Shown: piece after piece, positions 27,099-34,809 of the stretch
How the letters are laid out: every line of letters begins with the position of its first letter
Position numbering within the stretch: the first letter of the stretch is position 1
NCBI GenBank assembly: GCA_964458275.1
Contig: CAYWIE010000005.1
Location: 8,037-72,036, forward strand
Direction: 5' to 3'
Origin: HGM04593 sp964458275
GTDB taxonomy: Bacteria > Bacteroidota > Bacteroidia > Bacteroidales > Bacteroidaceae
DNA length: 64,000 bases
The notes under the pieces: model-generated
Databases searched by the model: none
Told to the model about the DNA's origin: nothing
What the model saw: only the letters and a program-made list of their open reading frames with translations
Program-made: the position numbers and the translations under genes

Positions 27099-30032
27099 TT
27101 AGAAACGGCCGCCACCTCTGTTACCGCCGCCAAAACCACCTCCGCCTCTACCGCCGGGGAATCCGCCACTGGGGAACTCGCCACCAAATCCTCTCATACT
27201 GTTGCGCATCTCCTTGTTGCCCATTTGGTTAAACTTATAGATGACGTGCAACATGCAATAGCTGTGTATGGCATTATTCTGTGTATCGCTGCGCATGGTG
27301 GCATTGATGGTACGGCTGACATTGCTCTGTTCGTGCAGAATGTCAAACACCTGGAACGACACAGTAAGTGCATTCTTTTTAAGGAAGCTTGCCGAGATTT
27401 GCGCGTTCCACAGAAGTTCGTTGGTATTGAACGAGGGATCGCTGTAACCACGGCGGCTGCTCATATAAATATCTGAATAGAGCCTTATGTTCTGCCACGG
27501 CAGCTGTATGTTGGTGCTTGGACCGTATGAGAAGTTGAACGTTTCGAGATTCTGATTGGGATTCTGCTTGTTCTTGGAATTCTCATAGCGGATGGTTCCG
27601 TTCAATGTAACCTCGAACCAGTCGTTGCGGTAACCGCCTCTTATTCTTTCGCTAAGGCTTGTGGTCTTGATGGTGTTACGCACACTGCTGCTTTGGTTGT
27701 TCATGCTTATGTATGCAACACCATGATTGAAGCTTGCATCGGTGTTTGTGCTGTAGGTGAACTTGGTATTTGCAGGAATTGCCGAGTTGAAGTGGAAACC
27801 TGCACCTGCATTCCAGTTGCCGTTGATGTTTTCGGGTCGTGTAGTACGTCCTCCGGTCTCTTCGTTGTATGTAACCTTGTTGCTGATGCTGTTGAGGGTG
27901 TTCGAGAAGCGGACATTGGCAAATATGCCACGCTGTGCATCGGGGTTATAGGTATTGAAAAATGCGTTGAGGTTGTTGGTGAACGACGGCTTAAGACCGG
28001 GATTACCCTGCGTGATGTTCAAGGGGTTGGAGTCGTCGGTAATATCCAGAAGGTCGGTCATCGAAGGCTGGCTTGTACGTCCGCGGTAGTTCACGTTCAG
28101 AGCCGTAGTCTTGGACCACTTGTAACGGAAACGCACATTGGGCGAGAAGTTGTTGACAGTACGCTTTATCACTGTGTCGAGACCCAGATACTGATACTTC
28201 ATGCGCGATTGCTGCGGCAGCCACGATGCACCCACGCTCAGGTTCATCTTTTCGGTAACGAAACGCATCATCAACGAAACATCGTGGTTCATATTGCGAT
28301 AAGTAGAATAACGGCTGAGGTCCTTATCCTTATACTGTTCATAGTCTTCGGGAAGCGACGGGAAGTGATAGTCTATATTCATAGCCGGATTATAGTCGAG
28401 GCTGTCGAATACGTATGTAGAGCGGTCGCTGTTGCTGTAACTGTAGTTGAAGCGGTAGCTCAATTGCAAGTTGGCAATATTGGAAATAGGCTCGGTGTAG
28501 CTTGTACGCGCACTGTAGCTCCAATTTGTGCCCGGCGTGCTTGAGTAACGCTTTCTGGCATAACCTTTGCCGGCAGCCTGACGGTAGTATTTTACATCGT
28601 TGTTGGAGATATTCTCGCTTTCACTGTCGCTGTATCTGAATGAACCATCCAAAGTTATGTTACGTCCTTTCTTGCCCAATTGACGATTGATTTGCAGGTT
28701 AGCGTTAACCGAACGGCTCTCGCTGCTGCTCATTGATTCATTCAGGTTGCGGTTAATTGCTATCGAATCATAGCCTGTGGGCACTGTCCCGAACATATCC
28801 ATGCCATATTCAAAGCCTTGCTTGAAAGGGTCGGCATCAAATGTGGCAGACGAACTCTTCGACCAACTGTCCGATGTAGAATAGGACATAGAGGGTCTGA
28901 AGATGATATTTGTAAGGCTGTCGGGCTTCCACTCCAAACTGAAGTCGGCATTTATATTGCTTGAACGGCTCAAGGATGTACTGTTGCTTGTAGAGTATTG
29001 GTTGGGGTTGCCCGCGGTCATGAAGTTCTCGGAAGAGGTATAACGTCTGGCATCTGTATCGCGGTGGTTGAAACGGACATTGCCGCCGGTTTCGAGCTTA
29101 TCGCTACGGGTAGCGAAATTGAATCCGCCCATCTTGCTTGCCACAAGTCCCGAACCGCCACCACCACGAAAACCTCTGTCGCCGATGTTGTTTGCCGAAA
29201 GTATGAGCGACATCTGGGACTTGTCGGTAAAATGGCTTGTAGTGTTCTTGGCAGAATAGCGGTCGTGTGAGCCGTAGGCTATGTCTGTGTTGCCGAACCA
29301 GCCTTGCTCTGCACCTTTCTTCATCTGAAGGTCGAGCACAGTCTCCTCTTCGCCATCGTCGATACCTGTTACACGTTTGAAATCACTGTCCTTGTCGTAG
29401 AACTTGACTCTGTCTACAACTTCGGCTGGAATATTCTTCAATGCCATATTCTTGTCCGTACCGAAAAAGTCCTTGCCTTTCATGAGGATGCGGTTGACAG
29501 TTTTTCCGTTGACTTTGATTGTTCCGTCTTCTTCGACCTCCACACCGGGATATTTCTTCAGAAGCTCTTCGAGCATGGAGCCGGCGGGTACCCTGAACGC
29601 AGCGCTGTTGTACACCATTGTATCCTCAGACATGGTTACGGGAGGGACTTCTGCCGTTACAGTAGCCTCTTTGAGTGCAACAACGTCGGGCTTAAGTACA
29701 ATTTCGCCTATTTCAGTTGTCTTCTTAGCCGTAATTTTCACATTTTTCTCCTGCGAGAGATAGCCGACGTAAGTGATGCGCATCAGGTAGTTGCCACTTT
29801 CAACGTTTATGCTGAATTTGCCTTCGAGGTCGCTGGCATTGCCTGCTTTGAATACTGTGTCGGGCAGCGTATAAAGCTGGATTGCAGCATTGGGGAGGGG
29901 CTCCTTTTCGCCCTCACCGACGATTTTTCCGCTTACTGTTCCTACTTTCTTCTTGGATGTCGTCTGTGCCACCAGTGCAGTTGACGGCAACAGCAAAAGG
30001 GTTAGCAATGTTGCTATGAAAATATTTTTCAT
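27099..30032 (-). CDS. outer-membrane beta-barrel protein with carboxypeptidase-like regulatory domain
   Basis: The 977-residue protein has a signal peptide (MKNIFIATLLTLLLLPSTAL, cut near VAQ). Residues 30-115 form a CarboxypepD_reg-like Ig fold (GTVSGKIVGEGEKEPLPNAAIQLY). A plug-like region follows with GSMLEELLKKYPGVEVEEDG and VNGKTVNRILMKGKDFFG (about 150-200). The rest is alternating beta strands rich in Asn/Ser/Tyr, typical of the OMP_b-brl_3 group of TonB-dependent-receptor-like proteins. There is no SusD partner next to it, so a SusC role is not supported. The last 30 residues are very rich in Gly, Phe and Arg (GGFGGGNRGGGRF), an unusual end for a barrel, which normally finishes in a strand with a terminal aromatic. 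Ligand unknown. Confidence 0.85.
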   Translation of the reverse strand: MKNIFIATLLTLLLLPSTALVAQTTSKKKVGTVSGKIVGEGEKEPLPNAAIQLYTLPDTVFKAGNASDLEGKFSINVESGNYLMRITYVGYLSQEKNVKITAKKTTEIGEIVLKPDVVALKEATVTAEVPPVTMSEDTMVYNSAAFRVPAGSMLEELLKKYPGVEVEEDGTIKVNGKTVNRILMKGKDFFGTDKNMALKNIPAEVVDRVKFYDKDSDFKRVTGIDDGEEETVLDLQMKKGAEQGWFGNTDIAYGSHDRYSAKNTTSHFTDKSQMSLILSANNIGDRGFRGGGGSGLVASKMGGFNFATRSDKLETGGNVRFNHRDTDARRYTSSENFMTAGNPNQYSTSNSTSLSRSSNINADFSLEWKPDSLTNIIFRPSMSYSTSDSWSKSSSATFDADPFKQGFEYGMDMFGTVPTGYDSIAINRNLNESMSSSESRSVNANLQINRQLGKKGRNITLDGSFRYSDSESENISNNDVKYYRQAAGKGYARKRYSSTPGTNWSYSARTSYTEPISNIANLQLSYRFNYSYSNSDRSTYVFDSLDYNPAMNIDYHFPSLPEDYEQYKDKDLSRYSTYRNMNHDVSLMMRFVTEKMNLSVGASWLPQQSRMKYQYLGLDTVIKRTVNNFSPNVRFRYKWSKTTALNVNYRGRTSQPSMTDLLDITDDSNPLNITQGNPGLKPSFTNNLNAFFNTYNPDAQRGIFANVRFSNTLNSISNKVTYNEETGGRTTRPENINGNWNAGAGFHFNSAIPANTKFTYSTNTDASFNHGVAYISMNNQSSSVRNTIKTTSLSERIRGGYRNDWFEVTLNGTIRYENSKNKQNPNQNLETFNFSYGPSTNIQLPWQNIRLYSDIYMSSRRGYSDPSFNTNELLWNAQISASFLKKNALTVSFQVFDILHEQSNVSRTINATMRSDTQNNAIHSYCMLHVIYKFNQMGNKEMRNSMRGFGGEFPSGGFPGGRGGGGFGGGNRGGGRF

Positions 30033-30149
30033 ATATCAATTCTTTTATGAAGCTGTTTAAATTCTATTTCGGGATTATCATTCACCTCTCTTTGACACAA
30101 AAAAACCAATAAAGTTTAAGGCAGTTTCTAAAAATTACCAAAAATATTG

Positions 30150-30244
30150 TACCTTTGCACGCTCTTTTTTGGGTTTTTGTAAGAAGTTTTAACAGTATAA
30201 GGCAACCTGTATCGGATGTGATCATATAGCATTACAGGCTGCCT
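30150..30244 (+). promoter_or_regulatory. SulP promoter -7 box and structured leader
   Basis: TACCTTTG at 30150-30157 matches TAnnTTTG. In the leader that follows, AGGCAACCTGTA (30200-30211) can pair with TACAGGCTGCCT (30233-30244) with one internal mismatch, forming a 12-position stem and a 21-base loop 40 bases before the ATG. No T run follows it, so it is not a standard terminator. Confidence 0.45.
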
Positions 30245-30283
30245 ACCACAAAAAACATATTCGACAAGATAAAACAAAAAGCA

Positions 30284-31987
30284 ATGAAAGTAAGTGAATT
30301 TATTGATTTCAACCCTAAATTTTTCTCGATCTTCAAGAACTATTCGCGCGAGAAGCTGAGTGCGGACATTATGGCGGGAATGATTGTAGGCGTTGTCGCC
30401 ATCCCTCTTGCAATCGCATTCGGAATCGCAAGTGGTGTCGGCCCTACAGAAGGTCTTGTTACAGCAATCATAGCAGGTCTTCTTATTTCGGTGTTCGGAG
30501 GTTCAAAAGTGCAGATTGGAGGCCCTACCGGCGCATTTATAGTTATCATTTACGGCATAATCCAACAGTATGGTCTTGCCGGACTGACCATTGCCACAAT
30601 AATGGCGGGTGTAATTCTGCTTATAATGGGACTTTGCCGCATGGGCAGCATTATCAAGTTCATGCCCTACCCTATTATCGTGGGATTCACGGGCGGTATT
30701 GCAATAACAATCTTTTCGACCCAGATGAACGACCTTCTCGGTCTTGGCATATCTGATGTACCTGCCAACTTTGTGGACAAGTGGATATGTTACGTCTCAA
30801 ACATCTCCAACATTGACTGGTGGAGTGCCGGAATGGGCGTACTCAGTATTGTAATAATAGCACTTACCCCTAAGGTATCGAAAAAGATTCCCGGCTCGCT
30901 GCTTGCCATCATTGTGATGACCATTGCTGCATGGCTGCTGAAAGAGTTTGCCGGTGTTACATCAATAAAGACCATCGGCGACTTATATGAACTGCCCTCA
31001 GGACTGCCATCATTCAGCCTGCCCACACTTGAAGGCGACATGAGTCTTTTTGCAACTATCCAGAATCTTGCACCTGTTGCATTTACTATCGCAATGCTCG
31101 GTGCCATAGAATCGCTTCTCTCGGCAATGGTTGCAGACGGCATCATAGGAGACAGGCACAATTCCAACACCGAACTTATCGGTCAGGGTATCGCAAACAT
31201 TGTAGTTCCTTTCTTCGGCGGTATTCCCGCCACCGGTGCCATTGCGCGTACTATGGCAAACATAAACAATGGAGGCAAGACCCCTGTTGCGGGTATCGTA
31301 CACACATTTGTGTTGCTGCTGGTGCTGTTGTTCCTCGGCGGAATTGTCGGCCGCATCCCCATGCCATGCCTTGCGGGTGTTCTTGTGATGGTGTCATACA
31401 ACATGAGCGGATGGAGAACCATTGCATCCATGTGCCGCAAGTCTGTTGCTGGCGTTACCGTGCTTTTTGTTACTCTGTTGCTCACCGTATTCTTCGACCT
31501 CACTTTGGCGATAGAGGTAGGACTTGTATTCGCAATTGTCATATTCATGAAGCGCATGACTGAAAGTACAAACATTTCTGTCATCAGAGATGTCATGGAG
31601 GTGCACCACGATGGCGAGAATGGCGAAGAGTCCATTGTCATCCCCAACGGCGTAGAGGTGTATGAGATTGAAGGTCCGTTCTTCTTCGGCATCGCCAACA
31701 AGTTCGATGAACTAACCCGCATGACTCCTCCGGTTCCTATCCGCATATTGCGTATGCGCAAGGTGTCATTCATCGACTCTACCGCTCTGCACAATCTTGA
31801 GATTTTCATACAATCCTCTCGACTCGAAGGCCGCGAGGTCATACTTTCGGGTGTTCACAACAAGGTTGATGAGACTCTCACAAAAGCCGGTGTGAAAAAG
31901 ATGTTAGGCGAAAAGAACGTCTGTGCAAACATCCACATTGCGCTTGAGCGTGCCGGAGAGCTTCTAAAACAGATGAATATTGAATAA
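30284..31987 (+). CDS. SulP family anion transporter with STAS domain
   Basis: The 567-residue inner-membrane protein has the SLC26/SulP core: MAGMIVGVVAIPLAIAFGIA in helix 1, GPTGAFIVIIYGII in helix 3, then about 12 further hydrophobic stretches including FFGGIPATGAIARTMANIN. A cytoplasmic STAS domain (about 455-560, with VYEIEGPFFFGIANKFDEL and RKVSFIDSTALHNLEIF) ends it. Family members carry sulfate, bicarbonate or dicarboxylates; the sequence does not decide which. The EamA gene starts 21 bases after its stop and probably shares its transcript. Confidence 0.9.
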   Translation: MKVSEFIDFNPKFFSIFKNYSREKLSADIMAGMIVGVVAIPLAIAFGIASGVGPTEGLVTAIIAGLLISVFGGSKVQIGGPTGAFIVIIYGIIQQYGLAGLTIATIMAGVILLIMGLCRMGSIIKFMPYPIIVGFTGGIAITIFSTQMNDLLGLGISDVPANFVDKWICYVSNISNIDWWSAGMGVLSIVIIALTPKVSKKIPGSLLAIIVMTIAAWLLKEFAGVTSIKTIGDLYELPSGLPSFSLPTLEGDMSLFATIQNLAPVAFTIAMLGAIESLLSAMVADGIIGDRHNSNTELIGQGIANIVVPFFGGIPATGAIARTMANINNGGKTPVAGIVHTFVLLLVLLFLGGIVGRIPMPCLAGVLVMVSYNMSGWRTIASMCRKSVAGVTVLFVTLLLTVFFDLTLAIEVGLVFAIVIFMKRMTESTNISVIRDVMEVHHDGENGEESIVIPNGVEVYEIEGPFFFGIANKFDELTRMTPPVPIRILRMRKVSFIDSTALHNLEIFIQSSRLEGREVILSGVHNKVDETLTKAGVKKMLGEKNVCANIHIALERAGELLKQMNIE

Positions 31988-32007
31988 GAAATCCCCAAAT
32001 ATTACTT

Positions 32008-32913
32008 ATGGAAAAGGCTGTCAGAGAGGGTAACGGTGTATTGGCTTGTCTGACAGCCTTTTTCGTTGTCTGCGTATGGGGCACGACATTTGTACAGACT
32101 AAGGTTCTGATAAATGCCGGGCTGCTGCCGGAGGAGATTTTTCTTTACCGCTTTCTCCTTGCATATATATTCATCGTTCCTTTTGCCGGGAAACGGCTGT
32201 TTCTCGACAATTTCAAGGACGAGGCTGTTGCATTGCTGCTTGGCATTACGGGCGGTTCGCTCTATTTTGTTACAGAAAATACGGCACTCGTATACGGATA
32301 TTGCTCCAATGTCTCACTGCTTGTCTGTGTAACTCCGCTCACCACAGCTCTCTTCATGGGATGGCTCTACCCGTCGGAACGTTTGGGGCGCAAAGCTTTG
32401 GTTGCATCATTGGTTGCATTGGCTGGCGTGGCGCTTGTTGTATTCAACGGAAACTTTGTACTTAAGCTATCTCCGCTTGCCGACGGTCTTGCCTTTGCAG
32501 CCTGCATATGCTGGACGCTATACTCATTGCTTATGCGCCACATATCAGGGCGATACAGCACTTTGCTTATAATGCGCAAAGTCTTCGGATATGGAGTTCT
32601 CACCATACTTCCATTTTTCATTGACAACCCACCGCGACCGGAAATTATCGTTGAAGCCGAGCCTGTGGTGTGGATTAATCTGTTGACGCTGGGCTGCGTA
32701 GCATCGCTTCTTTGCTACACCCTTTGGAATTATGTCCTTAACATGCTCGGCACGGTCAGAGCCACCAATTTCATCTACTTCAACCCTGTGGTTACAATGA
32801 TTGCTTCGTGGATTGTTCTCGACGAAAAAATAACGCCGATAGCCATGCTCGGAGCTGTGCTTGTGCTTGCAGGCATGTACTGGGCTGAGAGATTCAGGAA
32901 GAAACAGTTTTGA
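32008..32913 (+). CDS. EamA/DMT family permease
   Basis: The 301-residue protein has ten hydrophobic segments in two EamA repeats: FFVVCVWGTTFVQTKVLI at the start of the first, and FAACICWTLYSLLMRHIS at the start of the second, ending in MLGAVLVLAGMYWAERF. Members of the drug/metabolite transporter superfamily export amino acids or other small metabolites; the substrate cannot be predicted. It is likely in one transcript with the SulP gene. The promoter of the next gene overlaps its stop codon. Confidence 0.85.
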   Translation: MEKAVREGNGVLACLTAFFVVCVWGTTFVQTKVLINAGLLPEEIFLYRFLLAYIFIVPFAGKRLFLDNFKDEAVALLLGITGGSLYFVTENTALVYGYCSNVSLLVCVTPLTTALFMGWLYPSERLGRKALVASLVALAGVALVVFNGNFVLKLSPLADGLAFAACICWTLYSLLMRHISGRYSTLLIMRKVFGYGVLTILPFFIDNPPRPEIIVEAEPVVWINLLTLGCVASLLCYTLWNYVLNMLGTVRATNFIYFNPVVTMIASWIVLDEKITPIAMLGAVLVLAGMYWAERFRKKQF

Positions 32914-32939
32914 TTTTATTGGAATTTCACCTATATTCG
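32909..32939 (+). promoter_or_regulatory. promoter of the SH3b-ART gene
   Basis: TTTG (32909-32912, overlapping the EamA stop) and TATATTCG (32932-32939) are 19 bases apart, a close match to the Bacteroides consensus. The ATG at 32960 is 20 bases downstream. Confidence 0.65.
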
Positions 32940-32959
32940 CAAACATATAATCCTCTGCA

Positions 32960-34396
32960 ATGGAGATTTTGCTGCGAAAAACAGATATAGTACACAGATT
33001 TATAGAATACCGTAAATTTACAACGGTATTCCTGTTCTTGTTATTTGCAGTCAGCACAACCGCTGTGTTCGCAGCAGAAGGCAATTTCCCGGCAATATAC
33101 AAGACAACCGTACAACTGAATGTCCGCGTATCTCCAAGCTCCAATGCAAGAAAAATAGGAATGCTTGCAGCGGGCACCTTAATACAGGTAGACCATCTGA
33201 CAACAAACAATTGGGCTGCCATCCAATACTCCGGGCAAAAAGCATATGTTTCAAAAAGATATATCAGATATGTCAGGGATGTTGAAACAAAAAAGGATGT
33301 TGCAAAGAGTAAAGAGCATAAGGAACAGAGCTTCATTGAGAACATCATTGGCAATATCATATCATTGGCTATCAGCATTTCATTCTTCGTTGCAGGCTTT
33401 TACGTTGTAAGGAAAATAGCCTTTTATATACTCGGAATTTTCAGCACAATAGTATACAAGCTGTACTGGATTGTCTCTATCCCGTTCTATATTCTGAATT
33501 GGCTACAGCGCTACCTTTCAAAGCCATGGAGAATTTTTCATAAAAAAAACAGCGGCAACGATACAAGGAATGAGAACTTACGCACTTTTTATGTTTTCCT
33601 GAAAATTCCGTTATATATAGCATTGACCCCCTTGCGGTTCATAAATGCGTTCTACTACAATATATTGATACATTGCCACTACGAAATGTACAACTATATA
33701 TTGGAAGTTATTCTGCCAAGCAACGAGAAAGAGGGGGCGGACGACCCGATTCGTTTGATAATTCTGATTCCGTGGCGTATTTTCAGGTATATTGTATGGC
33801 ACGGGACACTTACATTCGTAGAGAGCATTATCTGGACTCTCATAGAGACCGTTGTTCCGAGTTTAACCCTCTTCCACGGGACCGACGAATATTCAGGAGT
33901 CAACATCGTTTCTGCCGGAAGGGATGGATACACAAACAGATATACCGGTACATGGAATGTAGGAGGCGGCAATTACGCAGGCAACGGCATATACTTTGCA
34001 CCGGCGCGGAGTACCGCCTTGCACTACTCAAGCGGAGTACTTATAGTGTGCAGAGTATCCTTAGGAAATGTGCTCGATTTGGGATTAGCCCCTCTATGGA
34101 TATTCAACCAGTGCGGTCATCCTAACGCTTTAGGCGCAACCAAGTGGGGATTGGACAACGGCTACACCACCGGTGAATGGTGGCGCAAGGATGAAGGATG
34201 GTGGGAATACTGCATGTATGACTGGCAGAACAGATACAACTTCAGCTGGCGCATACGTCCACTATATATTCTTAACATGAACAACAATTGCCTGCAAAGA
34301 GTACCGGGAGGCATGCATCATTGGTTTTTCCGTTGGTTGGTTATCAAAGACATCTTTACGTTTCTCAATCAGAAGCTGAAGTTTTTGTCTGAATAG
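32960..34396 (+). CDS. membrane protein with SH3b domain and ADP-ribosyltransferase (PARP-like) domain
   Basis: This 478-residue protein has a hydrophobic N-terminal segment (about 20-38, ending AVFAAE), then a bacterial SH3 domain (about 48-105, VQLNVRVSPSSNARKIGMLAAG). Hydrophobic stretches follow at about 128-150, 153-181 and 212-230, with further amphipathic stretches to 290. The C-terminal 180 residues resemble a PARP-type ADP-ribosyltransferase: LFHGTD (His306) for the first NAD-binding residue, GNGIYFAPARSTALHYS (Tyr345) for the second, then LIVCRVSLGNVLDL. The strand RIRPLYILNMNN (431-442) sits where PARPs carry the catalytic Glu before YIVY, but no Glu is there. This gives an H-Y-nonacidic pattern, as in mono-ADP-ribosyltransferases or inactive members. 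Role unknown; toxin, self-modifying regulator or defence protein are all possible. Composition is AT-richer than its neighbours. Confidence 0.65.
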   Translation: MEILLRKTDIVHRFIEYRKFTTVFLFLLFAVSTTAVFAAEGNFPAIYKTTVQLNVRVSPSSNARKIGMLAAGTLIQVDHLTTNNWAAIQYSGQKAYVSKRYIRYVRDVETKKDVAKSKEHKEQSFIENIIGNIISLAISISFFVAGFYVVRKIAFYILGIFSTIVYKLYWIVSIPFYILNWLQRYLSKPWRIFHKKNSGNDTRNENLRTFYVFLKIPLYIALTPLRFINAFYYNILIHCHYEMYNYILEVILPSNEKEGADDPIRLIILIPWRIFRYIVWHGTLTFVESIIWTLIETVVPSLTLFHGTDEYSGVNIVSAGRDGYTNRYTGTWNVGGGNYAGNGIYFAPARSTALHYSSGVLIVCRVSLGNVLDLGLAPLWIFNQCGHPNALGATKWGLDNGYTTGEWWRKDEGWWEYCMYDWQNRYNFSWRIRPLYILNMNNNCLQRVPGGMHHWFFRWLVIKDIFTFLNQKLKFLSE

Positions 34397-34809
34397 TGTC
34401 CGGAGAATCCGATATAGACATCATCAATTTTCCATTTTGTTCTCCGCTTGGTTTGCACACTTTGGCTGCGCCGATTATGGGCGGCGCTCGGCAAAATAAA
34501 AAGCTTTTTATTCTGCTCTCGCTAACACCATAATTCGGAAGAAAAAATAAACGGGTTTATTTTGTTCTCCGCTCGGTTTGCACACTTTGGCTGCGCCGAA
34601 GATAGGCGGCACCTCGGAAGAAAAAATAAACGAGTTTATTTTGTTCTCCGCTCGGTTTGCACACTTTGGCTGCGCCGAAGATAGGCGGCACCTCGGAAGA
34701 AAAAATAAACGAGTTTATTTTGTTCTCCGCTCGGTTTGCACTATCTTTGAAAAATGTAAATATTGATTTTTAAATTTATTCAAACTATATAACATCAACT
34801 CATATCATT
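34397..34809 (+). repeat. array of palindrome-promoter cassettes before mutA
   Basis: This 413-base region holds no gene. It has four copies of a sequence running TTTTGTTCTCCGCTCGG, TTTGCACACTTTGGC and GCGCCGA, starting at 34435, 34560, 34639 and 34718. Between copies lie palindromes: an 18-base one at 34495-34512 (AATAAAAAGCTTTTTATT) and three 20-base ones at 34544-34563, 34623-34642 and 34702-34721 (AAAATAAAC-GG or GA-GTTTATTTT). Copies two and three (34560-34638 and 34639-34717) are identical 79-base tandem repeats. The first spacing is 125 bases with a different palindrome. The last copy runs into the mutA promoter. A short frame inside the array only reflects the repeat. Confidence 0.9.
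34719..34749 (+). promoter_or_regulatory. promoter of the mutA-mutB-topB operon
   Basis: TTTG (34719-34722), 19 bases, TATCTTTG (34742-34749): an exact match to the Bacteroides primary-sigma consensus, embedded in the last cassette copy. In the inner copies the -7 position reads ACACTTTG and has lost the TA, so those are probably dead promoters. Confidence 0.8.

Noticed and set aside
27693..28544. A 283-codon plus-strand frame opposite the outer-membrane barrel
   Set aside because: It is rich in Cys/Val and antisense to a long, clearly coding gene.
27099..30032. SusC/SusD polysaccharide-utilisation locus
   Set aside because: No SusD-like gene is beside the barrel protein, and no sugar-sensing regulator is found.
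34435..34749. CRISPR array
   Set aside because: The repeats are contiguous 79-base tandems without unique spacers of constant length, and no cas genes are near.
34578..34766. A 62-codon open frame inside the tandem repeats before mutA
   Set aside because: It simply reads the 79-base repeat twice and has no conserved start context.
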